Origin: a virus
IMG/VR virus record: IMGVR_UViG_3300028283_000494
Span: 44,428-108,427 of that record
Reading direction: 5' to 3' (one strand)
DNA length: 64,000 nt
Each line of letters starts with the position of its first letter. Position 1 is the stretch's first letter. The notes under the pieces were generated by a model, which ran no database searches, was not told the origin of the DNA, and was given only the letters and a program-made list of their open reading frames with translations. This document shows, piece after piece, positions 1 to 6,778 of this stretch. Position numbers and translations under genes: made by a program.

Positions 1-1
1 A

Positions 2-160
2 ATTTTTAGTGGTGTTGTTTTATTCAAGATGTGGAAAAGAAAAACTACTAAAATATGTACATCATGTGATGAATTCCCAAACGGGGAGCCATCTGAATCA
101 GAGACAGAGCAGATAAATTATAAAATTAATTTTAAACTTTTATTAATTCACGAAATATAA
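2..160 (+). CDS. 3' end of a gene entering from the left edge, unknown protein
   Basis: An open frame already runs at the window edge and closes with TAA at 158-160, leaving about 52 visible residues. The visible part holds a Cys-x-x-Cys pair (ICTSC) that could be half of a zinc ribbon, followed by an acidic stretch and a basic, hydrophobic tail. The start is outside the window, so length and function are unknown. It reads in the same direction as the next gene, 19 bases away. It may be a chance open frame. Confidence 0.35.
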   Translation: MFSGVVLFKMWKRKTTKICTSCDEFPNGEPSESETEQINYKINFKLLLIHEI

Positions 161-179
161 ATCTATTAAACTTTACACA

Positions 180-389
180 ATGGCAAATCCAGTAGGAATC
201 GTTAGATTGATTGAAGGTAATGTATATCTCTATAACATGAGTGGACAGAAAGCCTTTACTTACTACACAAAAGGTGACGCCACAAGAGCTGACTTTATGG
301 GTGACGACGGCACCGTTCAGATTCAGTTAGGTAATGGTAAAGTGGTTTTAGTCAACAGAAGTGGACAGTTATTCAAGACTTTCAACTAA
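180..389 (+). CDS. Small beta-rich protein, unknown function (69 aa)
   Basis: I do not recognise this 69-residue protein. It reads as a run of short beta strands with turns (GNVYLYNMSGQK, GDDGTVQIQLGNGKVVLV) and two similar halves ending in SGQKAFTYY and SGQLFKTFN, so it may be a small beta-sandwich or two-repeat barrel. There are no cysteines, membrane segment or signal peptide. No clear Shine-Dalgarno sequence precedes the ATG. Its base composition is visibly less AT-rich than most of the window. It is followed by a 400-base stretch without genes. Confidence 0.6.
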   Translation: MANPVGIVRLIEGNVYLYNMSGQKAFTYYTKGDATRADFMGDDGTVQIQLGNGKVVLVNRSGQLFKTFN

Positions 390-479
390 AATGGAAAAAA
401 ATGACATTTTTGACTAAATATATACGTAATACTAATTGATAATTTATAATACTATAATACTAAACTTGAAGGTTACATA

Positions 480-487
480 CAGCAACA
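480..487 (+). repeat. CAGCAACA repeat, copy 1 of 3
   Basis: First of three exact CAGCAACA copies in the non-coding region (others at 652-659 and 675-682). The context is duplicated too: GGTTACATACAGCAACACA at 471-489 resembles GGATTACTTACAGCAACAAA at 642-661. Copies 2 and 3 sit in the loop closed by GGATTAC/GTAATCC, so the repeat would be single-stranded in that fold. Confidence 0.5.
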
Positions 488-651
488 CATAGAAATATGT
501 AAACGAGAAACTGAAGCGGTTCGCCGCTCAGCTTCACAGTGGTTTTGAGGTTCACCTAGGTTTCCACAAAAGACAAAAAATGTGAATATTTTTAAGATAC
601 CGTTTTCGAAAAAACGGTCTGTATCCCGGAAAAGTTTTTATGGATTACTTA

Positions 652-659
652 CAGCAACA
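652..659 (+). repeat. CAGCAACA repeat, copy 2 of 3
   Basis: Second exact copy, in the 5' half of the 37-base loop between the stem arms at 642-648 and 686-692. Confidence 0.5.
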
Positions 660-674
660 AAAAGCTATAGGCAA

Positions 675-682
675 CAGCAACA
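675..682 (+). repeat. CAGCAACA repeat, copy 3 of 3
   Basis: Third exact copy, in the 3' half of the same loop and 15 bases after copy 2. Two unpaired copies in one loop look like a protein- or RNA-binding element. Confidence 0.5.
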
Positions 683-789
683 CACGTAATCCGAGATTTT
701 TTTCTTTATGAATGCCGTTTCAGGCAATAAAATCTCCATACGTGTGTACACCTGTACTTTAAAATTGTTTTTAGAGGAGATTAAAATTT

Positions 790-1080
790 ATGTTAAATTG
801 GAAGGTTGAAAAATTACTAAGTGGTGAAACCATCACGTCTAAGGAAGCAGGTAACTCGATGTTACCAATTCTAAAGTCTAAGCAACCTGTCGTGTTAGAA
901 CCGACAGACTGGACTAAGGTAAAAGATGGTGATATAGTCTTTGCGAAGGTTCACGGTCGATATTACACTCATTTAGTAAAAGCTATCGACCAAAATAAAG
1001 GATGTCTTATAGGTAATAATAAAGGTGGGATAAATGGTTGGAGTAAGCAAATATATGGAAAAGTGATTAAAATTTTATAA
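790..1080 (+). CDS. S24/S26-type serine peptidase-like protein
   Basis: A 96-residue protein with the fold signature of the LexA/UmuD/signal-peptidase clan. GNSMLPIL (residues about 22-29) is the nucleophile block with the catalytic serine before Met-x-Pro. DGDIVFAKVHGRYYTHLVKAI (about 47-67) matches the strand pair that normally follows. The usual catalytic lysine block is not clear; the basic residues near HLVK are candidates. There is no DNA-binding domain or membrane anchor, and it is far shorter than LexA. A good Shine-Dalgarno sequence (AGAGGAGAT, about 772-780) fixes the start. It could process a phage or host protein; the substrate is unknown. Confidence 0.65.
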   Translation: MLNWKVEKLLSGETITSKEAGNSMLPILKSKQPVVLEPTDWTKVKDGDIVFAKVHGRYYTHLVKAIDQNKGCLIGNNKGGINGWSKQIYGKVIKIL

Positions 1081-1148
1081 ATTGTGTCTTGTGGAGTAAA
1101 AGGAAACTATTTATTTTTATATATACAATAAAAATAATCCCAATTAAA

Positions 1149-1994
1149 ATGATAATTTATAAGACAATAAATTTAATAAATGGAAAAATTTATATAGGAC
1201 AAGACTCTAAAAATGATGATAAATATATTGGTTCTGGATATTTATTAAGTGAAGCCATAAAGAAATATGGAAAGGATAATTTTAAAAAAGAAATTCTTGA
1301 TATATGTGAAGATAAAAAAGATTTAGATAATAAAGAGATATATTGGATAAAATATTATAAATCAACTGATAAAAAAATAGGATATAATATATCAAACGGG
1401 GGAACTGGTGGTAAATTAGTTGAAGTAGAATGGAAAAAAGGAAGAAGTTATGAAGAAGCATATGGTGAAGACAAAGCTAAAGAAATAAAAGAGAAATTTT
1501 CAATTGAAAGAAAAGGCAAGAAAAGGGGATGGAAAAACACTACACCGGAAGAAACTGGTAAAAAAATTAGTGAGGTATTAAAATCGAAAGATATCAAAAG
1601 AAGTGAAGAAAATAAAGAAAAAATATCAATAAAATTAAAAGAATATTTTAAATCTGAAAAAGGAATTATAGCTAAAAATAAATTATCTGAATATCATAAA
1701 AATAAAAAATTATCAAATGAAACTAAGAAAAAACTAAGTATATCGATGAAAGGTAAATCTCCAAAAAAATTGGATGTTCATTCAACTTCAAAAATTTGGT
1801 TTTTTTATGATGATGAAAATAGGTTAATATTAGAAACAATAGGTAATTTAAATAATACTTTAAAAAATTTAAAAATAAATTGGAGAAATATTAAAAAATT
1901 TAGTAATTTGAATGAATGTTTGGAATATAAATTAGAAAATAAAATTAAATATAAAATTTATTATAAATTATTTTACGAAAAGGAAAAATTATGA
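1149..1994 (+). CDS. GIY-YIG homing endonuclease with NUMOD3-type repeats
   Basis: A site-specific DNA nuclease that spreads its own gene. The GIY-YIG domain opens with MIIYKTINLINGKIYIGQ (residues 1-18), followed by KYIGSG and a conserved Asn in GYNISNGGTGG. The C-terminal half is Lys/Glu-rich and carries repeated NUMOD3-like DNA-binding motifs (SEENKEKISIKLKEY, SNETKKKLSISMKGK). The frame is open 20 codons further upstream, but that part (MWSKRKLFIFIY...) looks random, so I start at the Met directly before IIYKT. It sits between the peptidase and the DUF4926-like gene, is very AT-rich, and shows no surrounding intron core. Confidence 0.85.
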   Translation: MIIYKTINLINGKIYIGQDSKNDDKYIGSGYLLSEAIKKYGKDNFKKEILDICEDKKDLDNKEIYWIKYYKSTDKKIGYNISNGGTGGKLVEVEWKKGRSYEEAYGEDKAKEIKEKFSIERKGKKRGWKNTTPEETGKKISEVLKSKDIKRSEENKEKISIKLKEYFKSEKGIIAKNKLSEYHKNKKLSNETKKKLSISMKGKSPKKLDVHSTSKIWFFYDDENRLILETIGNLNNTLKNLKINWRNIKKFSNLNECLEYKLENKIKYKIYYKLFYEKEKL

Positions 1995-2054
1995 ATTTAA
2001 AGAGCGAATTTTAAAGAAAGAAAATTGGAATGATTAAAATAGGAAAGGAAGAAA

Positions 2055-2201
2055 ATGACAGAGCACGACGTAGTAAGATATAAGGATAGGACAGGGACAG
2101 TCGTTCATGTTTATAATGAGAATGTTTTCGTAGTTGAATTTACAAATTACGACGGACATGAATCTTTACTATTAACATTAAATAAAGAGGAGGATAAATG
2201 A
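2055..2201 (+). CDS. DUF4926-like small SH3/KOW-type protein (48 aa)
   Basis: A 48-residue protein starting [19 protein letters not shown]. The order '[26 protein letters not shown]' is the pattern of DUF4926, a tiny SH3/KOW-like barrel found in bacteria and phages. The same barrel type recurs in larger proteins later in this window. It is preceded by a purine-rich AGGAAGGAAG-like ribosome site, and its stop overlaps the start of the bL36 gene (ATGA at 2198-2201), so the two are translationally coupled. Its role is unknown; the coupling suggests co-expression with the ribosomal protein. Confidence 0.6.
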   Translation: MTEHDVVRYKDRTGTVVHVYNENVFVVEFTNYDGHESLLLTLNKEEDK

Positions 2202-2314
2202 AAGTAAGAGCATCAATTAAGAAAAGAAGTGAAGATTGTAAGATCGTGAAACGTCACGGTGTTATGTATGTAATTTGTAAAAAGAACCCTAAGTTTAAAC
2301 AGAGACAGGGGTAA
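2198..2314 (+). CDS. rpmJ: Ribosomal protein bL36 (phage-encoded)
   Basis: A complete 38-residue bL36 of the 50S subunit. It begins [17 protein letters not shown] and ends [11 protein letters not shown], the two most conserved blocks of the family. Of the four zinc ligands of C+ bL36 only Cys14 is kept, plus a cysteine at position 27; positions 11 and 32 are Ser and Lys. That is close to the zinc-free form of Bacteroidetes. It is coupled to the upstream gene by an ATGA overlap, has a strong GAGGAGGAT ribosome site, and lies 10 bp before rtcB. It could replace or supplement host bL36 in ribosomes during infection. The family call is near certain; the role is inference. Confidence 0.9.
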   Translation: MKVRASIKKRSEDCKIVKRHGVMYVICKKNPKFKQRQG

Positions 2315-2324
2315 GGAGGGTACT

Positions 2325-3365
2325 ATGATTAAGTATTTTTGTAATAAAGACGAAATAGAAAAAAACGCAACAGACCTCATTCTGGCATCAGAAAATGAGA
2401 TGGACGAAATCTGCGTTTTCCCTGATATTCATTACTGTTCAGAGAAAGCTATTCCTGTCGGTGTTACATTCTCCTCAACTGATAAATTCTTCCCTCTTGT
2501 TACAGGGAAAGACGTTGGATGTGGTGTTATGTTTTTAAGATTTCCAGTTAAAGCTTGGAAGAAATCATTTAACAAATTTGAACACTACAGCGCATTTAAC
2601 AAAGCAAGTCAATTATTCACAGATGAAGGACTTGGTGGTGGAAATCACTTCCTTTCAATTGAAGATGGTGACGATGATTATACTTATATAATTTGCCACA
2701 CAGGAACAAGGAATCTTGGGATTTATATGTATCAATATTTCTTAAAATTAATAGATGATTTCAACTTTGATGAAGGCACAAAAGGAAACAGTTTACCTAT
2801 TGATATGTGGACTGATGAATTAAATGAAAAATATTCAAAAGTTGTTAATTCTGGAACTTCAAGAAGATTACAATTTGTAACCAAAACTTTTGAATTCCTT
2901 ATTCACAATGGTTATATCAATAAAGTGAATTACGAAGTGAATGATTCAATTCACAATGTTTTCACAGTAGATGGTAGAAAAGCCATTCATAGAAAGGGAG
3001 CAACAGTATTAGATGGAACTCAAGTCGCTATTCCATTATCAATGACTAGAGGAACTTTAATAGTAGCACCAAAACCAATGATTGATATGAGTGAAAATCT
3101 TTGGTCTTGTGCACACGGAGCTGGAAGAAAACTCAGCAGAACTGATACTCTGAAACACTGGCACTCATTAAAGAAAAAAGAAAAGAAAATATATGAGCAA
3201 AATTTTGTAGAAATGTTGGGAAGAGATGGAAAATTCCCAAATGGTTACTTACAAGAGTTTGACTTTGCTTACAAAAGCACAGACACTCTTTTAAAAGATC
3301 AACCATTTCTTAAAAAAGTAACTCAAACTAAACCTATTGTAACTGTTAAATTTACAGAAATTTAA
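2325..3365 (+). CDS. rtcB: RtcB-type tRNA-splicing/RNA-repair ligase
   Basis: RtcB joins RNA ends carrying 2',3'-cyclic phosphate or 3'-phosphate to 5'-OH ends, using GTP and Mn2+. The family motifs are present in order: PDIHYCSEKAIPVGV (33-47), GKDVGCG (61-67, metal-binding Asp63 and Cys66), GGGNHF (104-109), CHTGTRNLG (124-132, metal His) and CAHGAGRKLSR (near 262-272, His264 being the GMP-accepting histidine). At 346 residues it is shorter than typical 400-480 residue bacterial enzymes. It has a strong AAGGAGGG ribosome site. The neighbouring Ro-like gene and bL36 point to repair of cleaved tRNA or rRNA, perhaps against host nucleases that cut tRNA. Confidence 0.92.
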   Translation: MIKYFCNKDEIEKNATDLILASENEMDEICVFPDIHYCSEKAIPVGVTFSSTDKFFPLVTGKDVGCGVMFLRFPVKAWKKSFNKFEHYSAFNKASQLFTDEGLGGGNHFLSIEDGDDDYTYIICHTGTRNLGIYMYQYFLKLIDDFNFDEGTKGNSLPIDMWTDELNEKYSKVVNSGTSRRLQFVTKTFEFLIHNGYINKVNYEVNDSIHNVFTVDGRKAIHRKGATVLDGTQVAIPLSMTRGTLIVAPKPMIDMSENLWSCAHGAGRKLSRTDTLKHWHSLKKKEKKIYEQNFVEMLGRDGKFPNGYLQEFDFAYKSTDTLLKDQPFLKKVTQTKPIVTVKFTEI

Positions 3366-3366
3366 A

Positions 3367-3549
3367 ATGGCTAAGACTCATAGGAAATACACCCATAAAG
3401 ATAAAGTTTATCAAGAGGGTAGAAATAGTAAAAGAAAAGCCCAAAGTGAAGTAGAAACTAAGTACAAGTCAAAGGGTTATTGTCCCAGAGATAAATACTT
3501 TTGGGTAGATGATGAAATTGAATTAGAAGAAAACGAACAGCAAACTTAA
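3367..3549 (+). CDS. Small charged protein, unknown (60 aa)
   Basis: Starts one base after the rtcB stop, so it is in the same operon. The first 35 residues are strongly basic (MAKTHRKYTHKDKVYQ, RNSKRKAQ) and the last 20 acidic (VDDEIELEENEQ). The basic half could bind RNA, which fits its place between RtcB and the Ro-like protein, but no family is recognised. Confidence 0.6.
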   Translation: MAKTHRKYTHKDKVYQEGRNSKRKAQSEVETKYKSKGYCPRDKYFWVDDEIELEENEQQT

Positions 3550-3581
3550 CAGAGTTTTCTGCAAAAACAAAACGAAAAATT

Positions 3582-4052
3582 ATGGCAACAAAGAGAATTA
3601 CATTACCAGCAGGATCACCATCAAGATTAGTAAATGGTGCTAGACAAAAAGATACCTTCACAGAGAAAGGTATGCCAACAAACTCAACCAGCTTAAACGC
3701 TTGCGTTGATATGTACTTCATGGCAGGTGCTGCCCGTCACTGGACAGACGCCCAAATTGAAGGATTGTTCCAAAAAGCTTTGGCTGAAGATCCTTTGACC
3801 GCTCTTAAACTTATGTTCTGGACAAGAGACGTACGTGGTGGAGCCGGCGAGCGTAATTTCTTCAGGGTATGTTTGAGTTATCTAAGAAATTATTATAAAG
3901 CCTTTTTACTTAAAAATTTGAAATTAATACCCGAATACGGAAGATGGGACGATCTAACATGGTTATTAAGTGAAGGACAAAATGACGAAATTGATGTCGC
4001 TGTTCTTAAATATATAAAAGAAACTTTAAAAGCAGATGAAAATAAATTTTGA
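3582..4052 (+). CDS. Ro60/TROVE-like (DUF2828) protein, N-terminal half of a split gene
   Basis: The first 150 residues match the start of DUF2828, a relative of the TROVE/Ro60 family of ring-shaped RNA-binding proteins. Hallmarks are LKLMFWTRDVRGGAGERNFF (about 77-96) and LIPEYGRWDDLTWLL (about 117-131). The frame closes at TGA 4050-4052, just inside the invading endonuclease gene, and the family resumes at 4865 in another frame. The last native codons are probably near GAT GAA AAT AAA (about 4034-4045). The half-protein may still be made and may assemble with the C-terminal half, as in other phage genes split by homing endonucleases, or the gene may be inactivated. Confidence 0.8.
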   Translation: MATKRITLPAGSPSRLVNGARQKDTFTEKGMPTNSTSLNACVDMYFMAGAARHWTDAQIEGLFQKALAEDPLTALKLMFWTRDVRGGAGERNFFRVCLSYLRNYYKAFLLKNLKLIPEYGRWDDLTWLLSEGQNDEIDVAVLKYIKETLKADENKF

Positions 4053-4896
4053 TGTGATTGATTCTGAATTAAAGGCTTATCTAATTGGACTTTTTTATGC
4101 TGATGCTTATCTATCAGATCGTGTTTTACAATTATATTTGTCTATAAAAGACAAAGAGTATGTTGAAAAATTAGCAAATATATTAGGAGTTAAAACACAT
4201 AATAAAAAATTATCTATTGGATTTAATATATGCAACAAAAAAATTGTAGATTCCTTGTATAAAATGGGATTTATTAAAAGGAAATCATACCAAAGAGATG
4301 ATATAGTCTTTAAAAATATACCAGATGAATTAAAAAGACACTTTATTAGGGGGTATTTTGATGGTGATGGAACAATATACATATCTAAATATAAAAAGAA
4401 AAATGTTGATTGGAAGGAAAGTATTAAATATGGAATTGGTTTTATATCAATAAATAAAGAATTATTGAATAGTATTAAAAATTACTTCTCTGTATCATTA
4501 AGTTTATCAGATAAAAAACTGAGAAGTGAAAACTCTGGAAGATTTATAAGTGATATTAACGATGAAGATCCATATGGTGAAGAACAATGGGAAAACAACG
4601 AAATTAAATATATTAGACTGATTTATAGTGGAAACATTATTTGTAAAAAAATATTAGATTTTTTATATGAGGGATCTACTATCTATATGGATAGAAAACA
4701 TGATAAATATAAAGAGATAAGTATATTTAAACCGAAAAATTATCATTTTCATAAAAGAAGTAATAAATGGAGATATGTGTATGATGATAATGGATTAAAG
4801 AAGTATAAATTGTTTAAAACAGAAGATGAAGTTAAAAACTTTATAAAAAATAAAATTAAAAATTATGAAAGCTTTACTAGCAAAATGGTTGGATAG
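4036..4896 (+). CDS. LAGLIDADG homing endonuclease splitting the Ro-like gene
   Basis: A 286-residue nuclease with two LAGLIDADG helices: AYLIGLFYADAYL (about residues 14-26) and RHFIRGYFDGDGTI (about 100-113). It overlaps the N-terminal half of the Ro-like gene by 17 bases and the C-terminal half by 32, and all three frames differ. It is therefore neither an intein nor an in-frame insertion, and no room is left for a group I intron core. It is more AT-rich than the flanking halves, a sign of recent arrival. It also carries DEDPYGEEQW, a short motif recurring in unrelated proteins of this window. Confidence 0.88.
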   Translation: MKINFDVIDSELKAYLIGLFYADAYLSDRVLQLYLSIKDKEYVEKLANILGVKTHNKKLSIGFNICNKKIVDSLYKMGFIKRKSYQRDDIVFKNIPDELKRHFIRGYFDGDGTIYISKYKKKNVDWKESIKYGIGFISINKELLNSIKNYFSVSLSLSDKKLRSENSGRFISDINDEDPYGEEQWENNEIKYIRLIYSGNIICKKILDFLYEGSTIYMDRKHDKYKEISIFKPKNYHFHKRSNKWRYVYDDNGLKKYKLFKTEDEVKNFIKNKIKNYESFTSKMVG

Positions 4897-5899
4897 AAAA
4901 GGTCCAAAGGCAAATAAAATTAGAAAATATCTTGGTTTAACACCAAAGGATTACAGAAAGATGATAGTATCGCTATCACAGACTGTTGAGCAGTTAATGT
5001 GCGCAAAGCAATTTGAAGGCATTAACTACGAACACGTTCCTTCTGTAGCTATGAACAAGTACAGAAAAGCTTTCTACAAGAAAGATTCTGGTAGGTTCGC
5101 AGAATACATCGCAAATGTAAAGAGTGGTGTTGCCAAGATGTGCGCAAGCGCTATCTACCCATACCAACTTTACGACGCTTTCCTAAGAGCTAGGACAGAA
5201 TTCGATAATTTGGCTATTGAGGCTCAATGGTATTCGTTGCCAAACTACATGGAAGGATCAACCGAGAGGTTGCTTCCAATGGTTGATACATCGGGTTCTA
5301 TGGAATTCTATGGTGGATTACCAGCAAGAGCAGGTTGGTCACTTGGTCTTTATATTTCTGAAAGAAACGAGAGCATTTTCAAGGACGCTTTCATGACTTT
5401 CCATACTCATCCAAAGATGATGTACTTACAGGGTAGCATCGCCGAAAGGGTTCGTGCTATCAGAGGAGTAGAATGGAAAGGTACTACAAACCTTGAAGCA
5501 GCGTTTGAATTATTGCTTAACAAAGCAATTGAGAACAAGATTTCTGAAGCAGAAATGCCAACAGTTATCTTGATCTTATCAGATATGCAGTTTGACCCAT
5601 CGAAAGCTTGCTACAACGCAAACGCTTACGAAATGATGAAAGCTCATTACGCTGCAGCTGGATATAAGATTCCAAGAATCATCTTCTGGAACCTTAGAGC
5701 AGCAGAGGATAAAGTAACAGCATCAGCATTTGACGAAAATGTTGGTCTTGTATCTGGTTTCAGCCCAAGTGGTTTGAAGGCTATTCTTCAAGGAGAAGAA
5801 ATTCAAGATGAAGTAAAGGTCGAACCAAAGAAAGAAACTCCTTACGAATTGATGATGAAAGTCATTGACGGTGAGAGATACGCAGCAGTTACTATATAA
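4865..5899 (+). CDS. Ro60/TROVE-like (DUF2828) protein, C-terminal half with vWA/MIDAS domain
   Basis: This half continues the DUF2828 family: MKALLAKWLDRKGPKANKIR fits the conserved mid-protein block, and the von Willebrand A-type metal site follows as VDTSGSM (Asp141 region). Further along, VILILSDMQFD is the expected core strand. In Ro60 proteins the helical ring binds Y RNAs and misfolded RNAs, and the vWA domain holds the Mg2+ site. It probably initiates at the ATG at 4865, with no clear Shine-Dalgarno sequence. Splicing at the DNA level is not evident. A small structured RNA follows one base after the stop. Confidence 0.85.
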   Translation: MKALLAKWLDRKGPKANKIRKYLGLTPKDYRKMIVSLSQTVEQLMCAKQFEGINYEHVPSVAMNKYRKAFYKKDSGRFAEYIANVKSGVAKMCASAIYPYQLYDAFLRARTEFDNLAIEAQWYSLPNYMEGSTERLLPMVDTSGSMEFYGGLPARAGWSLGLYISERNESIFKDAFMTFHTHPKMMYLQGSIAERVRAIRGVEWKGTTNLEAAFELLLNKAIENKISEAEMPTVILILSDMQFDPSKACYNANAYEMMKAHYAAAGYKIPRIIFWNLRAAEDKVTASAFDENVGLVSGFSPSGLKAILQGEEIQDEVKVEPKKETPYELMMKVIDGERYAAVTI

Positions 5900-5977
5900 T
5901 GATCAAACACGTGTAACCTGAAAAGGTGAAAGGTCTCGCGAGCCTAGGTAAAGGAATATCCCACGTTTCCCTGATCA
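5900..5977 (+). ncRNA. Candidate Y-RNA-like small structured RNA downstream of the Ro-like gene
   Basis: About 78 bases between the Ro-like stop and a terminator. The ends pair: UGAUCA (5900-5905) with UGAUCA (5972-5977), then ACGUG (5908-5912) with CACGU (5962-5966), leaving asymmetric internal loops. Inside are ACCU-GAAA-AGGU (5916-5927, GNRA tetraloop) and AGG(U)CU-CGCG-AGCCU (5931-5945, bulged U). Together they make a multibranched fold closed by a terminal helix. Bacterial Y RNAs are encoded beside Ro and rtcB genes and have their ends paired in a Ro-binding helix, so place and shape both fit. Identity as a Y RNA is inference; it could instead be a regulatory 3' element. Confidence 0.5.
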
Positions 5978-5980
5978 ATA

Positions 5981-6007
5981 AAAAACCCAGTTTATCTGGG
6001 TTTTTTT
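5981..6007. terminator. Bidirectional intrinsic terminator
   Basis: The inverted repeat AAAAACCCAG / CTGGGTTTTT has a five-base TTTAT loop and a T run on both strands. It ends the RtcB/Ro/RNA transcript on the + strand and the methyltransferase transcript on the - strand, whose stop codon lies inside the hairpin. Confidence 0.85.
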
Positions 6008-6753
6008 ATGCCTATTATAATAAAATCTAATCCTATATCAGCAATGAAAATAACTGTTAAATTAAACATTTCATATATTTTTTCTAAAATATTTAAATCA
6101 AAACAATGCTGGTGAAGGCATCTATTTTCAAAATTCTTTAGACTTCTTTCTCTGAAATTGGGGACAGGATGTAATTGCATATCGTGTAAAGTTAATATTT
6201 CATCCAAATGTGAAAGGTCGTCTTCTTTTATGTCGTTTTTAAAATCTTCGACGAGATGTTCAAATTTTACAATTTCTCTTTTATGATCAAAATTGGATTC
6301 TTTATTGGGGGCAATTACTACAAGCGCACCACCTTCATTTAATATAGATAACCATTGTTCTATTGCTTTAAGTGGATTTGCTATATGTTCTATATTATTA
6401 CAAGATAATACAAAATCATATTTTTCTTTTATAGATGATAGATCAGTAGCGTCAAGTATGTACTGATTACCTAATCTTTTACCTTCTACGACAAAACCTT
6501 TATCTACTTCTATTTTACCTGTCCATACAGTTGATGAAGAGAAATTTATGCCATCTAATCTAGCTACCGATTTTCCGTCGGGTATATGCCAAAATTGGTC
6601 TCCGTATATGTGCATTTTTGGATTACTAAAATATCTCATGCTAGGTCCACCTATTTCGATACCAACTTTACCGTAAAAATATTCATTTAATATACTAGTC
6701 ATCTTATCTTGATATTCTTTTGATAAAATGAGAGTGGCGTTTTCGTTTACCAT
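5992..6753 (-). CDS. Class I SAM-dependent methyltransferase (Methyltransf_11-like)
   Basis: A 253-residue methyltransferase. It has an SAM-binding Gly-rich start (VGIEIGGPS), the post-motif strand DFVLSCNNIEHIANP with the typical 'hxh' block, and EGGALVVIAPN after helix D. The frame is open 20 codons upstream to 6813, but that part is read through the terminator hairpin at 6779-6804. The Met at 6753, which lies 14 bases after a TTAATATATA motif, is therefore the likely start. The substrate is unknown. Such enzymes occur in sugar and lipid modification loci, and the glycan cluster begins 4 kb away. Confidence 0.75.
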   Translation of the reverse strand: MVNENATLILSKEYQDKMTSILNEYFYGKVGIEIGGPSMRYFSNPKMHIYGDQFWHIPDGKSVARLDGINFSSSTVWTGKIEVDKGFVVEGKRLGNQYILDATDLSSIKEKYDFVLSCNNIEHIANPLKAIEQWLSILNEGGALVVIAPNKESNFDHKREIVKFEHLVEDFKNDIKEDDLSHLDEILTLHDMQLHPVPNFRERSLKNFENRCLHQHCFDLNILEKIYEMFNLTVIFIADIGLDFIIIGIKKPR

Positions 6754-6767
6754 AAAAATTTTTGTTT

Positions 6768-6777
6768 TATATATTAA
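6768..6777 (-). promoter_or_regulatory. TTAATATATA motif upstream of the methyltransferase
   Basis: On the - strand the motif reads TTAATATATA and lies 14 bases before the ATG at 6753. It abuts the T run of the upstream terminator. It is one of seven exact copies placed just before genes and is a candidate late-promoter -10-like element. Confidence 0.45.
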
Positions 6778-6778
6778 A

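Larger units (their letters stand above)
470..740 (+). ncRNA. Densely structured non-coding region, candidate ncRNA or structured leader
   Basis: No credible gene lies between 390 and 789. The stretch holds a chain of perfect or near-perfect inverted repeats: 510-540 (GCGG-UUCG-CCGC core inside an ACUGAAGC/GCUUC..AGU outer stem), 539-567 (GUGG/CCAC enclosing AGG-UUCA-CCU), 599-618 (ACCGUUUU-CGAA-AAAACGGU, 8 bp), 642-692 (GGAUUAC/GUAAUCC closing a 37-base loop) and 693-736 (GAGAUUUU/AAAAUCUC with an inner UGCC/GGCA hairpin at 713-726). It could be one or several small RNAs, or a long 5' leader of the peptidase gene. The neighbouring rtcB and Ro-like genes make an RNA substrate or partner plausible. 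It matches no family I can name. Confidence 0.45.

Noticed and set aside
480-682. CRISPR array
   Set aside because: Only three 8-base repeats at uneven spacing (165 and 15 bases), not 25-40 base repeats with regular spacers.
470-740. tRNA or tmRNA gene
   Set aside because: No T-loop GGTTCRANYCC, no acceptor stem ending in CCA and no anticodon arm can be assembled from the hairpins.
4036-4896. Intein or group I intron in the Ro-like gene
   Set aside because: The three frames differ, so it is no intein. The endonuclease frame fills the insert, exon ends lack the U...G rule of group I introns, and no catalytic core is visible.
5900-5977. tRNA gene
   Set aside because: The arms do not form a seven-base acceptor and five-base T arm, and there is no T-loop consensus. 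The fold has paired ends and two hairpins only.
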